From Leptobacterium_A meishanense (GTDB lineage: Bacteria; Bacteroidota; Bacteroidia; Flavobacteriales; Flavobacteriaceae), in contig NZ_JBBEXE010000003.1 in NCBI RefSeq assembly GCF_037645805.1, positions 124,001 through 188,000 of the forward strand: a stretch of DNA of 64,000 bases. The letters are read 5' to 3'. The stretch's first letter is position 1, and each line of letters opens with the position of its first letter. This document shows, piece by piece, positions 42,939-51,314 of the stretch. The notes beneath the pieces were generated by a model. It was not told the DNA's origin and searched no databases. It saw only the letters and a program-made list of their open reading frames with translations. The position numbers were made by a program, and so were the translations under genes.

Positions 42939-43078
42939 CGACAGACTTTTGAAAGGAAAGTTTGAAAGGTTACAGTCCCGACAGATAAAGTTGTTTATAG
43001 TATAAAAAATACTATAGCAATACAACCTTCTTTTAGGAGGCATGTCAAAAGTTTCTATAACAATGTAAAAAATAAATT
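42939..43078 (+). promoter_or_regulatory. Structured metK leader, candidate riboswitch
   Basis: ACTTTTGA (42945-42952) pairs with TCAAAAGT (43045-43052), with two further pairs outward, closing a domain of about 100 nt just before metK. Inside it, TATAGTAT (42996-43003) and ATACTATA (43009-43016) form a hairpin. AAGGTT (42966-42971)/AACCTT (43024-43029) competes with GTTGT (42990-42994)/ACAAC (43022-43026). CGACAGA occurs twice (42939, 42979). AGGAGG at 43035 lies in the 3' arm. It does not look like SAM-I, SAM-II or another riboswitch I can identify. Confidence 0.45.
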
Positions 43079-44335
43079 ATGCCATATTTGTTTACTTCCG
43101 AATCAGTTAGTGAAGGACATCCTGACAAAGTAGCAGATCAGATAAGTGATGCACTCTTAGATAACTTCTTAGCATTTGACCCTAATAGCAAAGTAGCTTG
43201 TGAAACAATGGTTACGACCGGGCAAGTAATATTAGCAGGAGAAGTAAAAAGCAATACATATTTGGATGTACAACAAATAGCTAGAGAGGTAGTTAATAAG
43301 ATTGGGTATACCAAAGGAGCGTATCAGTTTAGTGGCGATTCGTGCGGTGTCATTTCATTGATTCATGAACAATCACAAGACATTAACCAAGGTGTAGACC
43401 GTACAAAAAGAGAAGAACAAGGAGCAGGAGACCAAGGCATGATGTTTGGCTATGCGACCAAAGAGACAGCCAATTATATGCCTTTGGCGTTAGATATTTC
43501 CCATAAAATATTACAAGAGTTAGCAGCATTGCGAAGAGAGCATAAAGAAATCCCTTATTTACGACCCGATGCAAAATCGCAGGTAACTATAGAATACAGT
43601 GATGATAATATTCCACAACGTATAGATACTATTGTAATATCAACCCAGCACGACCCTTTTGATACAGATGACAATAAGATGTTGGCCAAAATAAAAGAAG
43701 ACATCATTAATATCTTAATGCCACGGGTAATAAAACAATTGCCCCAATATGTACAGGAACTTTTTAATGATAAAATCACCTACCATATAAACCCTACAGG
43801 GAAGTTTGTAATAGGAGGCCCTCATGGGGATACCGGACTAACGGGTAGAAAAATTATTGTAGATACGTATGGCGGAAAAGGAGCTCATGGAGGAGGCGCA
43901 TTTAGTGGAAAAGACCCAAGCAAAGTAGATAGAAGCGCAGCCTATGCAGCAAGGCATATTGCTAAAAATTTGGTAGCGGCAGGGGTAACAGACGAGGTAT
44001 TAGTACAAGTAAGCTATGCTATTGGGGTAGTAGCACCTACCTCTATTTTTGTAGATACGTATGGAGCAGCTAATGTAGATATGAACGATGGAGAGATTGC
44101 TAAAAAAGTAGCGGAGATATTTGACATGCGGCCCTTTGCCATAGAAGAACGATTAAAACTTCGAAACCCTATATATCTAGAATCAGCAGCATATGGGCAT
44201 ATGGGTAAAGAACCTAGGATAGTAAAAAAAATATTCAATTCCCCATACAATGGAACCATAGAAAAAGAAGTAGAACTATTTACTTGGGAGAAGTTAGATT
44301 ATGTGGATAAGGTAAAGGAAATTTTTGGAGTATAA
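43079..44335 (+). CDS. metK: S-adenosylmethionine synthase
   Basis: This 418-residue enzyme makes SAM from methionine and ATP. SEGHPDKVADQISDALLD at the start, GAGDQGMMFGYAT, and GGAFSGKDPSKVDRSAAYAAR with the catalytic residues are all intact. It is monocistronic, with a complex 5' leader. Confidence 0.97.
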   Translation: MPYLFTSESVSEGHPDKVADQISDALLDNFLAFDPNSKVACETMVTTGQVILAGEVKSNTYLDVQQIAREVVNKIGYTKGAYQFSGDSCGVISLIHEQSQDINQGVDRTKREEQGAGDQGMMFGYATKETANYMPLALDISHKILQELAALRREHKEIPYLRPDAKSQVTIEYSDDNIPQRIDTIVISTQHDPFDTDDNKMLAKIKEDIINILMPRVIKQLPQYVQELFNDKITYHINPTGKFVIGGPHGDTGLTGRKIIVDTYGGKGAHGGGAFSGKDPSKVDRSAAYAARHIAKNLVAAGVTDEVLVQVSYAIGVVAPTSIFVDTYGAANVDMNDGEIAKKVAEIFDMRPFAIEERLKLRNPIYLESAAYGHMGKEPRIVKKIFNSPYNGTIEKEVELFTWEKLDYVDKVKEIFGV

Positions 44336-44408
44336 GAGTACTTACAACGCTTCAAAACAGTTGATAGCCGGTAGTTCATTTTGAAGACAGATTAATTTTC
44401 AGGAATTG

Positions 44409-45503
44409 ATGAATCAAATAATACGCTATATAATTATAATGGGTATTTTATTGTACGCGTTCCCATTATCCTCACAACCATCAGAGTACGACAAAGGCAT
44501 TAAAAAGGCAACCCGCCTTATTGAAAAACTCGTTAAGAAAAAAAAAGTTCCCGGGCTGGCTATTGCAGTATCAAAAAATGGAGAAACTATTTGGGAAACA
44601 GGTTTTGGCTATGCAGATATTGAAAATAAAGAGCCTGTACAACCTGGAAAAACCATTTTTAGAATAGCAAGTGTATCCAAACCATTGGCAGCAACAGCAT
44701 TGGCAAAAATGGTAGAAGAAAAAAAAATAACACTAGACAGTTCATTCTACAAATACGTTCCCTATTTCCCTAAAAAAAAACATGATTTTACCATCCGGCA
44801 ACTAGGAAGCCATACAGCTGGAATCCGTACCTACAAAGGCAATGAATTTTTAAACAATAAACCTTTGACGATTAAAGAAGGTATCGCCATGTTTCAGGAT
44901 GACCCACTTCTTTTTGAACCGGGCACCAGTTATGCATACAATAGTTATGATTGGACACTTATTTCTTTGGCTATGCAGGAGGCCTCTGGGATGCCTTTTG
45001 AAGAATATGTCGAAGAAAATGTATTAAAACCACTAGGGATGGAACATACGTTTCCGGAGGGAAACAGCCCTATACTCAACAAAGCTGTTTTTTACTCTAA
45101 GAAAGGAAAGCGGAAATTCCGATTGGCGACTCAAGTCGATAATTTTTACAAACTGGCAGGAGGAGGGTACCTATCAACGGCCACCGATATTTTAAAATTA
45201 GGGAATGCATATCTGAAAGGGGACTTTATACCAAGTACCATAACACATCAATTTCTCTCTTCTCAAGAACTAGGTGAGCAGTTAACGTATTATGGAATTG
45301 GTTGGGAAGTAAGCTATGACCATAAAAAAAGGCCTTATTATGGACATATTGGCAATGGAGTGGGGGGGTATGCTGTTTTCAGGATTTATCCTGCACAGAA
45401 CATGGTAGTTTCTATACTGATAAATGTTACCAACCCACAAATAGAAAAGAAAACCGATAAAATTATTGATGCAGTGATGAAAAGAGCTATGCTCTATCAA
45501 TAG
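44409..45503 (+). CDS. Exported serine beta-lactamase-like hydrolase (LACTB-like)
   Basis: This is a 364-residue protein with a signal peptide, followed by a beta-lactamase-fold hydrolase. The SxxK nucleophile motif is in RIASVSKPLAATAL. The second motif region reads YAYNSYDWTLISLAMQEAS, which resembles the YSTYGWTLLS form of LACTB and not the YxN of class C lactamases. The third motif is HIGNGVGGYAVF. It is likely a periplasmic or surface peptidase/esterase, not a drug-resistance lactamase (inference). ATG 44409 is preferred to the TTG just before it. Its last 17 nt overlap the end of gldA. Confidence 0.85.
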   Translation: MNQIIRYIIIMGILLYAFPLSSQPSEYDKGIKKATRLIEKLVKKKKVPGLAIAVSKNGETIWETGFGYADIENKEPVQPGKTIFRIASVSKPLAATALAKMVEEKKITLDSSFYKYVPYFPKKKHDFTIRQLGSHTAGIRTYKGNEFLNNKPLTIKEGIAMFQDDPLLFEPGTSYAYNSYDWTLISLAMQEASGMPFEEYVEENVLKPLGMEHTFPEGNSPILNKAVFYSKKGKRKFRLATQVDNFYKLAGGGYLSTATDILKLGNAYLKGDFIPSTITHQFLSSQELGEQLTYYGIGWEVSYDHKKRPYYGHIGNGVGGYAVFRIYPAQNMVVSILINVTNPQIEKKTDKIIDAVMKRAMLYQ

Positions 45504-46389
45504 TAAGTTCCCTGAACAGGCTTTCCAAATTTTTATTTTTTTGATTTAGTTGAAGCGTTTTTAATTGATGATCATGTGCAAAATCAAATACTGCTGGTCG
45601 CATATCTTTAGTAGTAGAAAAGGTGAGTTCATACACAAATCCCCCTGTGTTTTTTAGCTCTTTTAAATATGGAAGTTGTTGTAATAAAGGGGTTTCTACC
45701 CGATAATCAAATTCCACTTCAATTATTTGGGTTTGAGCATCGCGAAGCTCCGAAAGCTTTTTATCAGTTACAATAACCCCCTTATTAATAATAATCACTC
45801 GGTCACAGATAGCCTCCACTTCCTGCATGATATGAGTAGATAGCAAAACGGTCTTTTCTTCACCTACATTTTTGATTACGTTCCGTATTTCAGCCAATTG
45901 ATTAGGGTCCAATCCCGTAGTAGGTTCATCAAGGATCAATACATCAGGTTTATGGAGCAATGCCGTAGCCAAACCCACTCGTTGCCGGTACCCTTTTGAC
46001 AATTGATGAATTTTTTTATGCGCTTCCGGTAACAATCCGGTTAATTCGATAACTTCTTCAATGCAACTTTTCGGAATGTTGTAAACATCTGCATTAAAAG
46101 CCAGATACTCTCGCACATACATATCGAGATATAGCGGATTGTGTTCTGGTAAATATCCAATGCTTTTTTGCACTGCCTTTTTAGCCGAAATCACATCATG
46201 ACCGTTTATTTTCGCACTTCCTTCATCAGCCTGAAGATATGTAGTGAGGATTTTCATTAAGGTAGATTTCCCGGCACCGTTAGGGCCTAAAAAACCAACA
46301 ATTTCCCCTTTTTTAACAGAGAAAGACACTGAATCCAACGCTTTCTGCAAGCCATAATGCTTGGAAATATTTACAACCTCAATAGACAT
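45487..46389 (-). CDS. gldA: Gliding-motility ABC transporter ATPase GldA
   Basis: This is a 300-residue ATP-binding subunit. Walker A GPNGAGKST, the Q-loop, the ABC signature LSKGYRQRVGL and Walker B VLILDEPTTGLDP are all present. GldA works with GldF and GldG in gliding of Flavobacterium; those genes are not in the window, and GldA alone may not be essential in all strains. The ATG at 46389 (MSIEVVNISKHYG) is chosen over an upstream in-frame start at 46416, since it gives the 300-residue GldA length. Confidence 0.88.
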   Translation of the reverse strand: MSIEVVNISKHYGLQKALDSVSFSVKKGEIVGFLGPNGAGKSTLMKILTTYLQADEGSAKINGHDVISAKKAVQKSIGYLPEHNPLYLDMYVREYLAFNADVYNIPKSCIEEVIELTGLLPEAHKKIHQLSKGYRQRVGLATALLHKPDVLILDEPTTGLDPNQLAEIRNVIKNVGEEKTVLLSTHIMQEVEAICDRVIIINKGVIVTDKKLSELRDAQTQIIEVEFDYRVETPLLQQLPYLKELKNTGGFVYELTFSTTKDMRPAVFDFAHDHQLKTLQLNQKNKNLESLFRELTIDRA

Positions 46390-46527
46390 AGGAAATGTTT
46401 CCTCAAAAATACACAATTATATAACTGAAAAATGCATGTATTATTCTCAATTAATGAAAACTTAAAAACAAGAATTATTGATTCTTTTTTTCTTATTTAA
46501 AAATTTGAAAAAAATTATAAAACGTAA

Positions 46528-46556
46528 TTGTTTTTTCAAATTAATAAGTATTTTAG
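46528..46556 (+). promoter_or_regulatory. Promoter of the aromatic amino acid operon
   Basis: TTG (46528-46530), 18 nt spacing, then TATTTTAG (46549-46556). The predicted start is near 46562, which is 15 nt before the leader peptide start codon. The -7 form TAnnTTAG is shared with the orphan sRNA promoter. Confidence 0.5.
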
Positions 46557-46576
46557 CCAACAAATAAGAGTAGATA

Positions 46577-46660
46577 ATGTTTTTAACTAACTATTTCTGG
46601 AAAGGATTTTATTTTTTCTTCTACTATTTTAGAGAAGAGATGAGGCTTTTTTTAGTATAG
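46577..46660 (+). CDS. pheL: Aromatic leader peptide of the pheA operon
   Basis: This is a short frame of 27 codons (ATG 46577, TAG 46658-46660). Eight of its residues are Phe, four Tyr and one Trp. Codons 11-18 read FYFFFYYF, and Trp is codon 8. Such density of aromatic codons is the mark of an attenuator leader peptide. It sits between the promoter and an intrinsic terminator just upstream of pheA. The 5' arm of the antiterminator lies in codons 22-25 (46642-46649), right after the aromatic run, so a ribosome stalled at the Phe/Tyr codons would leave it free. The symbol pheL is by analogy only. Confidence 0.85.
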   Translation: MFLTNYFWKGFYFFFYYFREEMRLFLV

Positions 46661-46714
46661 TTAATTAGAATTAAATATAAAATAGAAAGTCTCGAAATTA
46701 TCGGGACTTTTTTT
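46642..46714 (+). promoter_or_regulatory. Transcription attenuator of the pheA operon
   Basis: The terminator stem is AAAGTCTCG (46686-46694) with CGGGACTTT (46702-46710), a 7-nt loop and a T-run to 46714. The competing antiterminator is GAGGCTTT (46642-46649) with AAAGTCTC (46686-46693), 8 bp with one G-U pair. Both use the same 5' arm of the terminator, so they are mutually exclusive. A further CTATTTTA (46624-46631)/TAAAATAG (46678-46685) pair is possible. pheA starts 15 nt after the T-run. Confidence 0.75.
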
Positions 46715-46728
46715 ATGACTTAATACGT

Positions 46729-47556
46729 ATGAACAATAAAGTGGCTATACAGGGAATAAAAGGTTCTTTTCACCATCAGGTGGCACAGGAATATTTTGGG
46801 GAGCTCATTGCTGTAGATGAATGCATGTCTTTTGATACACTCGTAGACAGTTTATTGGAAAAAGAATCAGGGAAAGCGGTCATGGCTATAGAAAACTCCA
46901 TTGCAGGCTCCATCATTCCTAATTATGCCCTCATAGATAAACACCACCTTCATGTAGTAGGAGAGCATTATATAAGTATTCATCATAACCTGATGGCGTT
47001 GCCGGGTCAGACCATTAATCATATGAAAGAAGTGCACTCACACCCCATGGCTTTGCTTCAATGTAAAGATTTTTTCAAAAATTACCCCTATATCAAATTG
47101 GTAGAAGACGTAGATACGGCAGAAACAGCTAGAAGAATACAGCAGAATAATATAGTAGGGGTAGGGGCCATTGCAGGTAAGGTAGCCGCAAAGTTGTATA
47201 ATCTGGAAATTTTAACAAAAGAGATACAGACTATTAATAATAATGCTACCCGATTTGTGATTCTCCAGACTGAAAATCCGGAAACTTCTGAAAATGAAAT
47301 CAATAAGGCATCTTTAAAATTTGAGCTCGACCATAAAAGAGGTAGTTTGGCAACGATACTAAATGTTATGAGCGATTGTAAATTGAACCTTACCAAAATA
47401 CAATCACTTCCCAAAATAGAAACCCCATGGAAATATGCTTTTTTTGTAGATGTCACTTTTGACAAGTATGAAGACTATGCCAAGGCGAAATCCATCCTTC
47501 AAATTATGGCAGAAGATTTTAAAATATTGGGTCAATACAAAAAAGCACGGTTATGA
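46729..47556 (+). CDS. pheA: Prephenate dehydratase
   Basis: This is a 275-residue monofunctional prephenate dehydratase making phenylpyruvate. VAIQGIKGSFHHQVAQEYF at the start, AIENSIAGSIIPNY and the catalytic NNNATRFVIL (Thr-Arg-Phe) are present. The C-terminal ACT domain (about 190-275, RGSLATILNVMSDCKLNLTKIQS) binds Phe for feedback inhibition. No chorismate mutase domain is attached; that activity is supplied by the DAHP synthase-CM fusion at the end of this operon. It overlaps the next gene by 4 nt (ATGA). Confidence 0.95.
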   Translation: MNNKVAIQGIKGSFHHQVAQEYFGELIAVDECMSFDTLVDSLLEKESGKAVMAIENSIAGSIIPNYALIDKHHLHVVGEHYISIHHNLMALPGQTINHMKEVHSHPMALLQCKDFFKNYPYIKLVEDVDTAETARRIQQNNIVGVGAIAGKVAAKLYNLEILTKEIQTINNNATRFVILQTENPETSENEINKASLKFELDHKRGSLATILNVMSDCKLNLTKIQSLPKIETPWKYAFFVDVTFDKYEDYAKAKSILQIMAEDFKILGQYKKARL

Positions 47557-48698
47557 TCAAAACAGCTAATCGTTTACATACTGTTTCAGAATATTATTTC
47601 TCTAAAAAATTAAAGGAGGTACGGCAACTCGCCGCTCAGGGAAAACCCATTATTAATATGGGCATAGGCAGCCCGGACCTTGATCCGCCAGAGACAGTAA
47701 TAAAAGCATTGCAAGAAGCAGTGTCAGACCCTGGTGCACACCAGTACCAGAGCTATCAAGGACTGCCAGAACTGCGACAGGAAATGGTCAACTTTTATAA
47801 GAAATATTTTAATACTTCCTTAGACAGTAATACCGAAGTTTTGCCCCTCATGGGTTCCAAGGAAGGTATTATGCACATCAGCATGGCTTTTTTGAATAAA
47901 GGGGATGAGGTACTTATTCCCAACCCGGGGTACCCTACCTATACATCAGTCACCCACATGGTAGAAGCTGTTCCCAGATATTATGACCTAACAGAAAAAA
48001 ACAATTGGCTTCCGGACCTAAAAGAATTAGAAAAGCAAGACCTCTCCAAGAGCAAGCTCATATGGGTAAACTATCCACACATGCCTACCGGTATAAAAGG
48101 AGACAAAGTATTGTTTAAAGAACTGATTGCTTTTGCTAAAAAGCATCAAATCCTGATTGTAAATGACAACCCATACAGCTTTATTTTAAATGATACCCCA
48201 ATGAGCCTTCTTAGCATTGAAGGGTCAAAAGAAGTAGCAATAGAACTCAATTCACTTAGCAAGACCTTTAATATGGCCGGATGGCGCGTAGGGGCAGTGC
48301 TCGGAAAAGAAGAATATATCAATGCCATTCTCAAAGTAAAAAGCAATATGGACAGCGGTATGTTTTATGGGATACAAAAAGGAGCTATTGAAGCCTTTAA
48401 AAGTTCCGAAGAATGGTTTAAAAACCTAAAAAATATTTATAATGAAAGAAGAGAATTGATCTTTCAATTGGCAGATAAACTCAATTGCACCTATGATAAA
48501 AACACAGCGGGGATGTTTGTTTGGGGAAAGTTACCTATAGAAGCTGGCTCTTCACAAGAGTTTATAGATGCTGTTTTATATAACAAAAGTGTTTTTATAG
48601 CACCGGGGAATATTTTCGGCAGTAATGGTGAAGGGTATATCCGGTTTTCATTGTGTGTGGACAAAGAAAAAATTAAAGAAGTAATAAAGAGGTTTTAA
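47553..48698 (+). CDS. Class I/II aminotransferase of the aromatic operon
   Basis: This is a 381-residue PLP enzyme (fold type I). The substrate segment INMGIGSPDLDPPETVI, the PLP-binding Lys in ELNSLSKTFNMAGWRVG and the C-terminal Arg in GYIRFSLCV are present. By operon position it most likely transfers amino groups to phenylpyruvate and 4-hydroxyphenylpyruvate, but related enzymes act on aspartate or LL-diaminopimelate, so substrate is inferred. It starts inside the last codons of pheA and ends 6 nt before tyrA. Confidence 0.88.
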   Translation: MIKTANRLHTVSEYYFSKKLKEVRQLAAQGKPIINMGIGSPDLDPPETVIKALQEAVSDPGAHQYQSYQGLPELRQEMVNFYKKYFNTSLDSNTEVLPLMGSKEGIMHISMAFLNKGDEVLIPNPGYPTYTSVTHMVEAVPRYYDLTEKNNWLPDLKELEKQDLSKSKLIWVNYPHMPTGIKGDKVLFKELIAFAKKHQILIVNDNPYSFILNDTPMSLLSIEGSKEVAIELNSLSKTFNMAGWRVGAVLGKEEYINAILKVKSNMDSGMFYGIQKGAIEAFKSSEEWFKNLKNIYNERRELIFQLADKLNCTYDKNTAGMFVWGKLPIEAGSSQEFIDAVLYNKSVFIAPGNIFGSNGEGYIRFSLCVDKEKIKEVIKRF

Positions 48699-48704
48699 AA
48701 AAAA

Positions 48705-49565
48705 ATGAATATATATATAATCGGTATCGGATTGATAGGGGGCTCCATGGCACTGGATATAAAGTCCACATACCCTGAAAGCACTGTTTATGGGATTGAT
48801 ATCAATAAAAGCCATATAAAACAAGCCTTGGAGTTTGGGATAATTGATGAGAAAGCTGAACTGAAAGATTTAACGGCAGCAGAAGTGGTAATCGTTGCCA
48901 TTCCTGTTAATGCCACGGTGATGTCACTTCCTGCCATTCTGGACTATATAAACGATGATACATTGGTTTTTGATGTAGGGTCAACCAAATCATTGATTTG
49001 TGAATCGGTAGCAAATCATTCGAAGCGAAGGAACTTTTTAGCAGCACACCCTATTTCCGGAACCGAATTTTCCGGCCCTAAAGCAGCTGTTGAAGGACTC
49101 TTTAAAGACAAGACCAACATTATTTGCGAAGTAGAAAAAACAGCTTTTAAACTTCAGGAAAGAGCCTTGAAACTTTTTAGTGCATTGGGAATGCGCATCC
49201 GTTATATGGATGCAAAAGCTCATGACAAGCATATTGCATATGTATCACATTTATCACATATAAGTTCCTTTATGTTGGGAAAGACGGTTATTGAGAAAGA
49301 AAAAAACGAACGTGATATATTTGATATGGCCAGTAGTGGGTTTGAAAGTACTGTCCGGTTGGCAAAAAGCTCCCCCGATATGTGGGCTCCTATCTTTCAA
49401 CAAAACAAAGAGAACATAATGGAGACTTTAGAAGAGTACATTGCAAATCTTGAACAGTTTAAAAAATGGATGTTACAAGATAACTTTGAAGCAATTTATG
49501 GAGCGATGGAGCAGACAAACACTATAAAAGAGATATTAAACGGAATCACTTTAAAAACTACATAG
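48705..49565 (+). CDS. tyrA: Prephenate dehydrogenase
   Basis: This is a 286-residue NAD-dependent prephenate dehydrogenase. The Rossmann motif YIIGIGLIGGSMALDIK opens the protein. HPISGTEFSGPKAAVEGLF and HDKHIAYVSHLSHISSF supply the catalytic His and substrate site. It makes 4-hydroxyphenylpyruvate for tyrosine. It lies between the aminotransferase and the DAHP synthase-CM gene; all four genes are spaced by less than 15 nt or overlap. Confidence 0.95.
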   Translation: MNIYIIGIGLIGGSMALDIKSTYPESTVYGIDINKSHIKQALEFGIIDEKAELKDLTAAEVVIVAIPVNATVMSLPAILDYINDDTLVFDVGSTKSLICESVANHSKRRNFLAAHPISGTEFSGPKAAVEGLFKDKTNIICEVEKTAFKLQERALKLFSALGMRIRYMDAKAHDKHIAYVSHLSHISSFMLGKTVIEKEKNERDIFDMASSGFESTVRLAKSSPDMWAPIFQQNKENIMETLEEYIANLEQFKKWMLQDNFEAIYGAMEQTNTIKEILNGITLKTT

Positions 49566-49579
49566 AAAAGCAGATTGTT

Positions 49580-50662
49580 ATGGAAAATAAAAAAGAATGG
49601 CGGAATTGGTTGGATGAATTAAAACTCTCCCATCCGTTGGTTATTGCAGGCCCTTGTAGTGCTGAAACAGAAGAGCAAGTGCTAAAAACAGCCCATGGGT
49701 TAAAAGGCACAGATGTTTCGTATCTGCGTGCTGGGATATGGAAACCCCGGACACGACCCGGTAATTTTGAAGGGGTAGGTTCCATAGGTCTTAAATGGTT
49801 GCAAAAAGCCAAGGAAGAAACCGGAATGCTGATAGCTATAGAAGTGGCGAATGCTACACATGTAGAATTGGCGCTGGAGCATGATGTTGATTTATTATGG
49901 GTTGGTGCCCGGTCAACCGTGAGCCCTTTTATTGTACAAGAAATTGCAAATGCGCTGGAAGGAACCGATAAAGTGGTTTTGGTAAAAAACCCAGTGAACC
50001 CTGATCTAGCATTGTGGTTAGGGGCTATAGAACGGTTGCATACAGCAAATATTGAAAAACTGGGCGTAATACATCGAGGGTTTTCCACGTATGAAAAAAC
50101 CAAATACCGAAATATTCCGGAATGGCAATTGGCGATTGAGTTACAAAATAAATTCCCTGACTTACCATTGATTTGTGACCCTTCGCATATTTCAGGAAAA
50201 CGAGATATGATTTTTGACATTTCGCAAATAGCACTGGATCTTAATTTTGATGGTTTGATGATAGAAACACATATTGACCCTGACAATGCATGGAGCGATG
50301 CTGCCCAACAGGTGACGCCTGCTGCATTGATCCAAATAATGAAAGACCTGAAAATACGAAAAGAAACAGATGCAGCGGCCGGATACATCAATAAGTTGAA
50401 CACACTGCGGACGCAAATAGACGTTATAGACCATCAATTGTTGGAAAATTTAGGAAAAAGAATGAAAGCGGCTGATGAGATAGGAAAATTAAAAAAGGAA
50501 AGAAATGTGGCAGTGCTACAGAGCAAACGTTGGAATGAGATATTAGGAAGAATGATTTTGGAAGGAGAAGAAAGGGGGCTGAGTGAAGAATTTATCTTAA
50601 GAATATATAAAGCAATCCATCAAGAATCTATCAACCACCAGGAAAAAATCATCAATTCGTAA
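49580..50662 (+). CDS. DAHP synthase (type I beta)-chorismate mutase (type II) fusion
   Basis: This is a 360-residue bifunctional enzyme. Residues 1-260 are a KDO8P-like DAHP synthase: VIAGPCSAETEEQVLKTA, LRAGIWKPRTRPGNFEGVG, KNPVNPDLALWLGAIERL, CDPSHISGKRDMI. Residues 270-360 are an AroQ chorismate mutase: NTLRTQIDVIDHQLLENLGK, KKERNVAVLQSKRWNEI. This order (DAHPS first, CM at the C-terminus) is known in Bacteroidota. It supplies the first step of the shikimate route and the CM activity that PheA and TyrA lack here. An imperfect inverted repeat follows. Confidence 0.95.
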   Translation: MENKKEWRNWLDELKLSHPLVIAGPCSAETEEQVLKTAHGLKGTDVSYLRAGIWKPRTRPGNFEGVGSIGLKWLQKAKEETGMLIAIEVANATHVELALEHDVDLLWVGARSTVSPFIVQEIANALEGTDKVVLVKNPVNPDLALWLGAIERLHTANIEKLGVIHRGFSTYEKTKYRNIPEWQLAIELQNKFPDLPLICDPSHISGKRDMIFDISQIALDLNFDGLMIETHIDPDNAWSDAAQQVTPAALIQIMKDLKIRKETDAAAGYINKLNTLRTQIDVIDHQLLENLGKRMKAADEIGKLKKERNVAVLQSKRWNEILGRMILEGEERGLSEEFILRIYKAIHQESINHQEKIINS

Positions 50663-50672
50663 ATATTAGCTA

Positions 50673-50738
50673 TCATTTCGAGCGAAGTCGAGAAATCTAT
50701 ATTTGTGAATAAGATATTTCGACTTCGCTCAACATGAC
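50673..50738. repeat. Imperfect inverted repeat, REP-like
   Basis: The arms TCATTTCGAGCGAAGTCGAG (from 50673) and ATTTCGACTTCGCTCAACAT (from 50717) are complementary with a few mismatches around a 20-nt spacer. It sits between convergent genes and could act as a terminator. The arm TTTCGAGCGAAGTCGA resembles intergenic repeats common in flavobacterial genomes. Confidence 0.6.
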
Positions 50739-50762
50739 ATTAAAGGAGCAATCACCTTTAAA

Positions 50763-51215
50763 TTATTTAGGCCTTTTAAAAATATAACGGGTAATAAAAA
50801 TACCTTTACCATCACCTTTTCCACCTTCACTTTCTACAGCACTCGCAACAAACGCAAGATCCCAACCTTCTTCAATCATGGTATTAATTTTTGAAGTAAT
50901 TAAAGCATCATTGGCAGCAATGTTCTGAAACCGGATGCCACCAAGGTTATAGAAGTTAAGAAGCTTGGTCTCCTCATATCCTTTTACACGGATATCCCCC
51001 CGGTCGGATTTATTGCGCTCATTACTTTCTTCAGATTGAACAGTAGTAAATTCCTTATAATCCCGTTCCTCTGTAGCGGAAATAAGACGAGATCTTCCCA
51101 AACCATTTGGAACAATAGATTCTACACTGGTTATAACTTTATACTCATACTGTTGGGCTTCCGCTCCGATAAAGCTAAATAAAGCAAAGGCGATTGTGAA
51201 TAAAATTTTTCTCAT
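50763..51215 (-). CDS. Small exported protein, unknown function
   Basis: This is a 150-residue protein with a signal peptide (about 1-20, MRKILFTIAFALFSFIGAEA). The mature part is a compact alpha/beta domain: QYEYKVITSVESIVPNGLGRS, FYNLGGIRFQNIAANDALIT, KINTMIEEGWDLAFVASA. The last motif recalls DUF4177-like domains (Glu-Gly-Trp-Asp/Glu-Leu); this is tentative. It is probably a periplasmic soluble protein. It is transcribed divergently from rsgA and alone. Confidence 0.65.
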   Translation of the reverse strand: MRKILFTIAFALFSFIGAEAQQYEYKVITSVESIVPNGLGRSRLISATEERDYKEFTTVQSEESNERNKSDRGDIRVKGYEETKLLNFYNLGGIRFQNIAANDALITSKINTMIEEGWDLAFVASAVESEGGKGDGKGIFITRYIFKRPK

Positions 51216-51314
51216 GTTGTTAAGTTTTTAATTGGATTTTTTAACATCACAATATACTACATCTCTTCAAAAAGAAAGTCGTTACTTTGTAAATATTTCA
51301 TCTTTGGAAACTAA

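Noticed and set aside
43042..43068. An 8-codon frame in the metK leader after AGGAGG
   Set aside because: The AGGAGG-to-ATG spacing is only 1 nt, the phylum rarely uses such sites, and the peptide has no codon bias that would suggest attenuation.
44409..45503. Antibiotic-resistance beta-lactamase
   Set aside because: The second motif is YNS, as in LACTB-like peptidases, and not the YxN or SDN of true lactamases; its neighbours are housekeeping genes.
49558..50403. A 281-residue open frame on the minus strand opposite the DAHP synthase gene
   Set aside because: It has no recognisable domain, its composition (Ser, Cys and Ile rich) is that of an antisense frame, and it fully overlaps a well supported gene.
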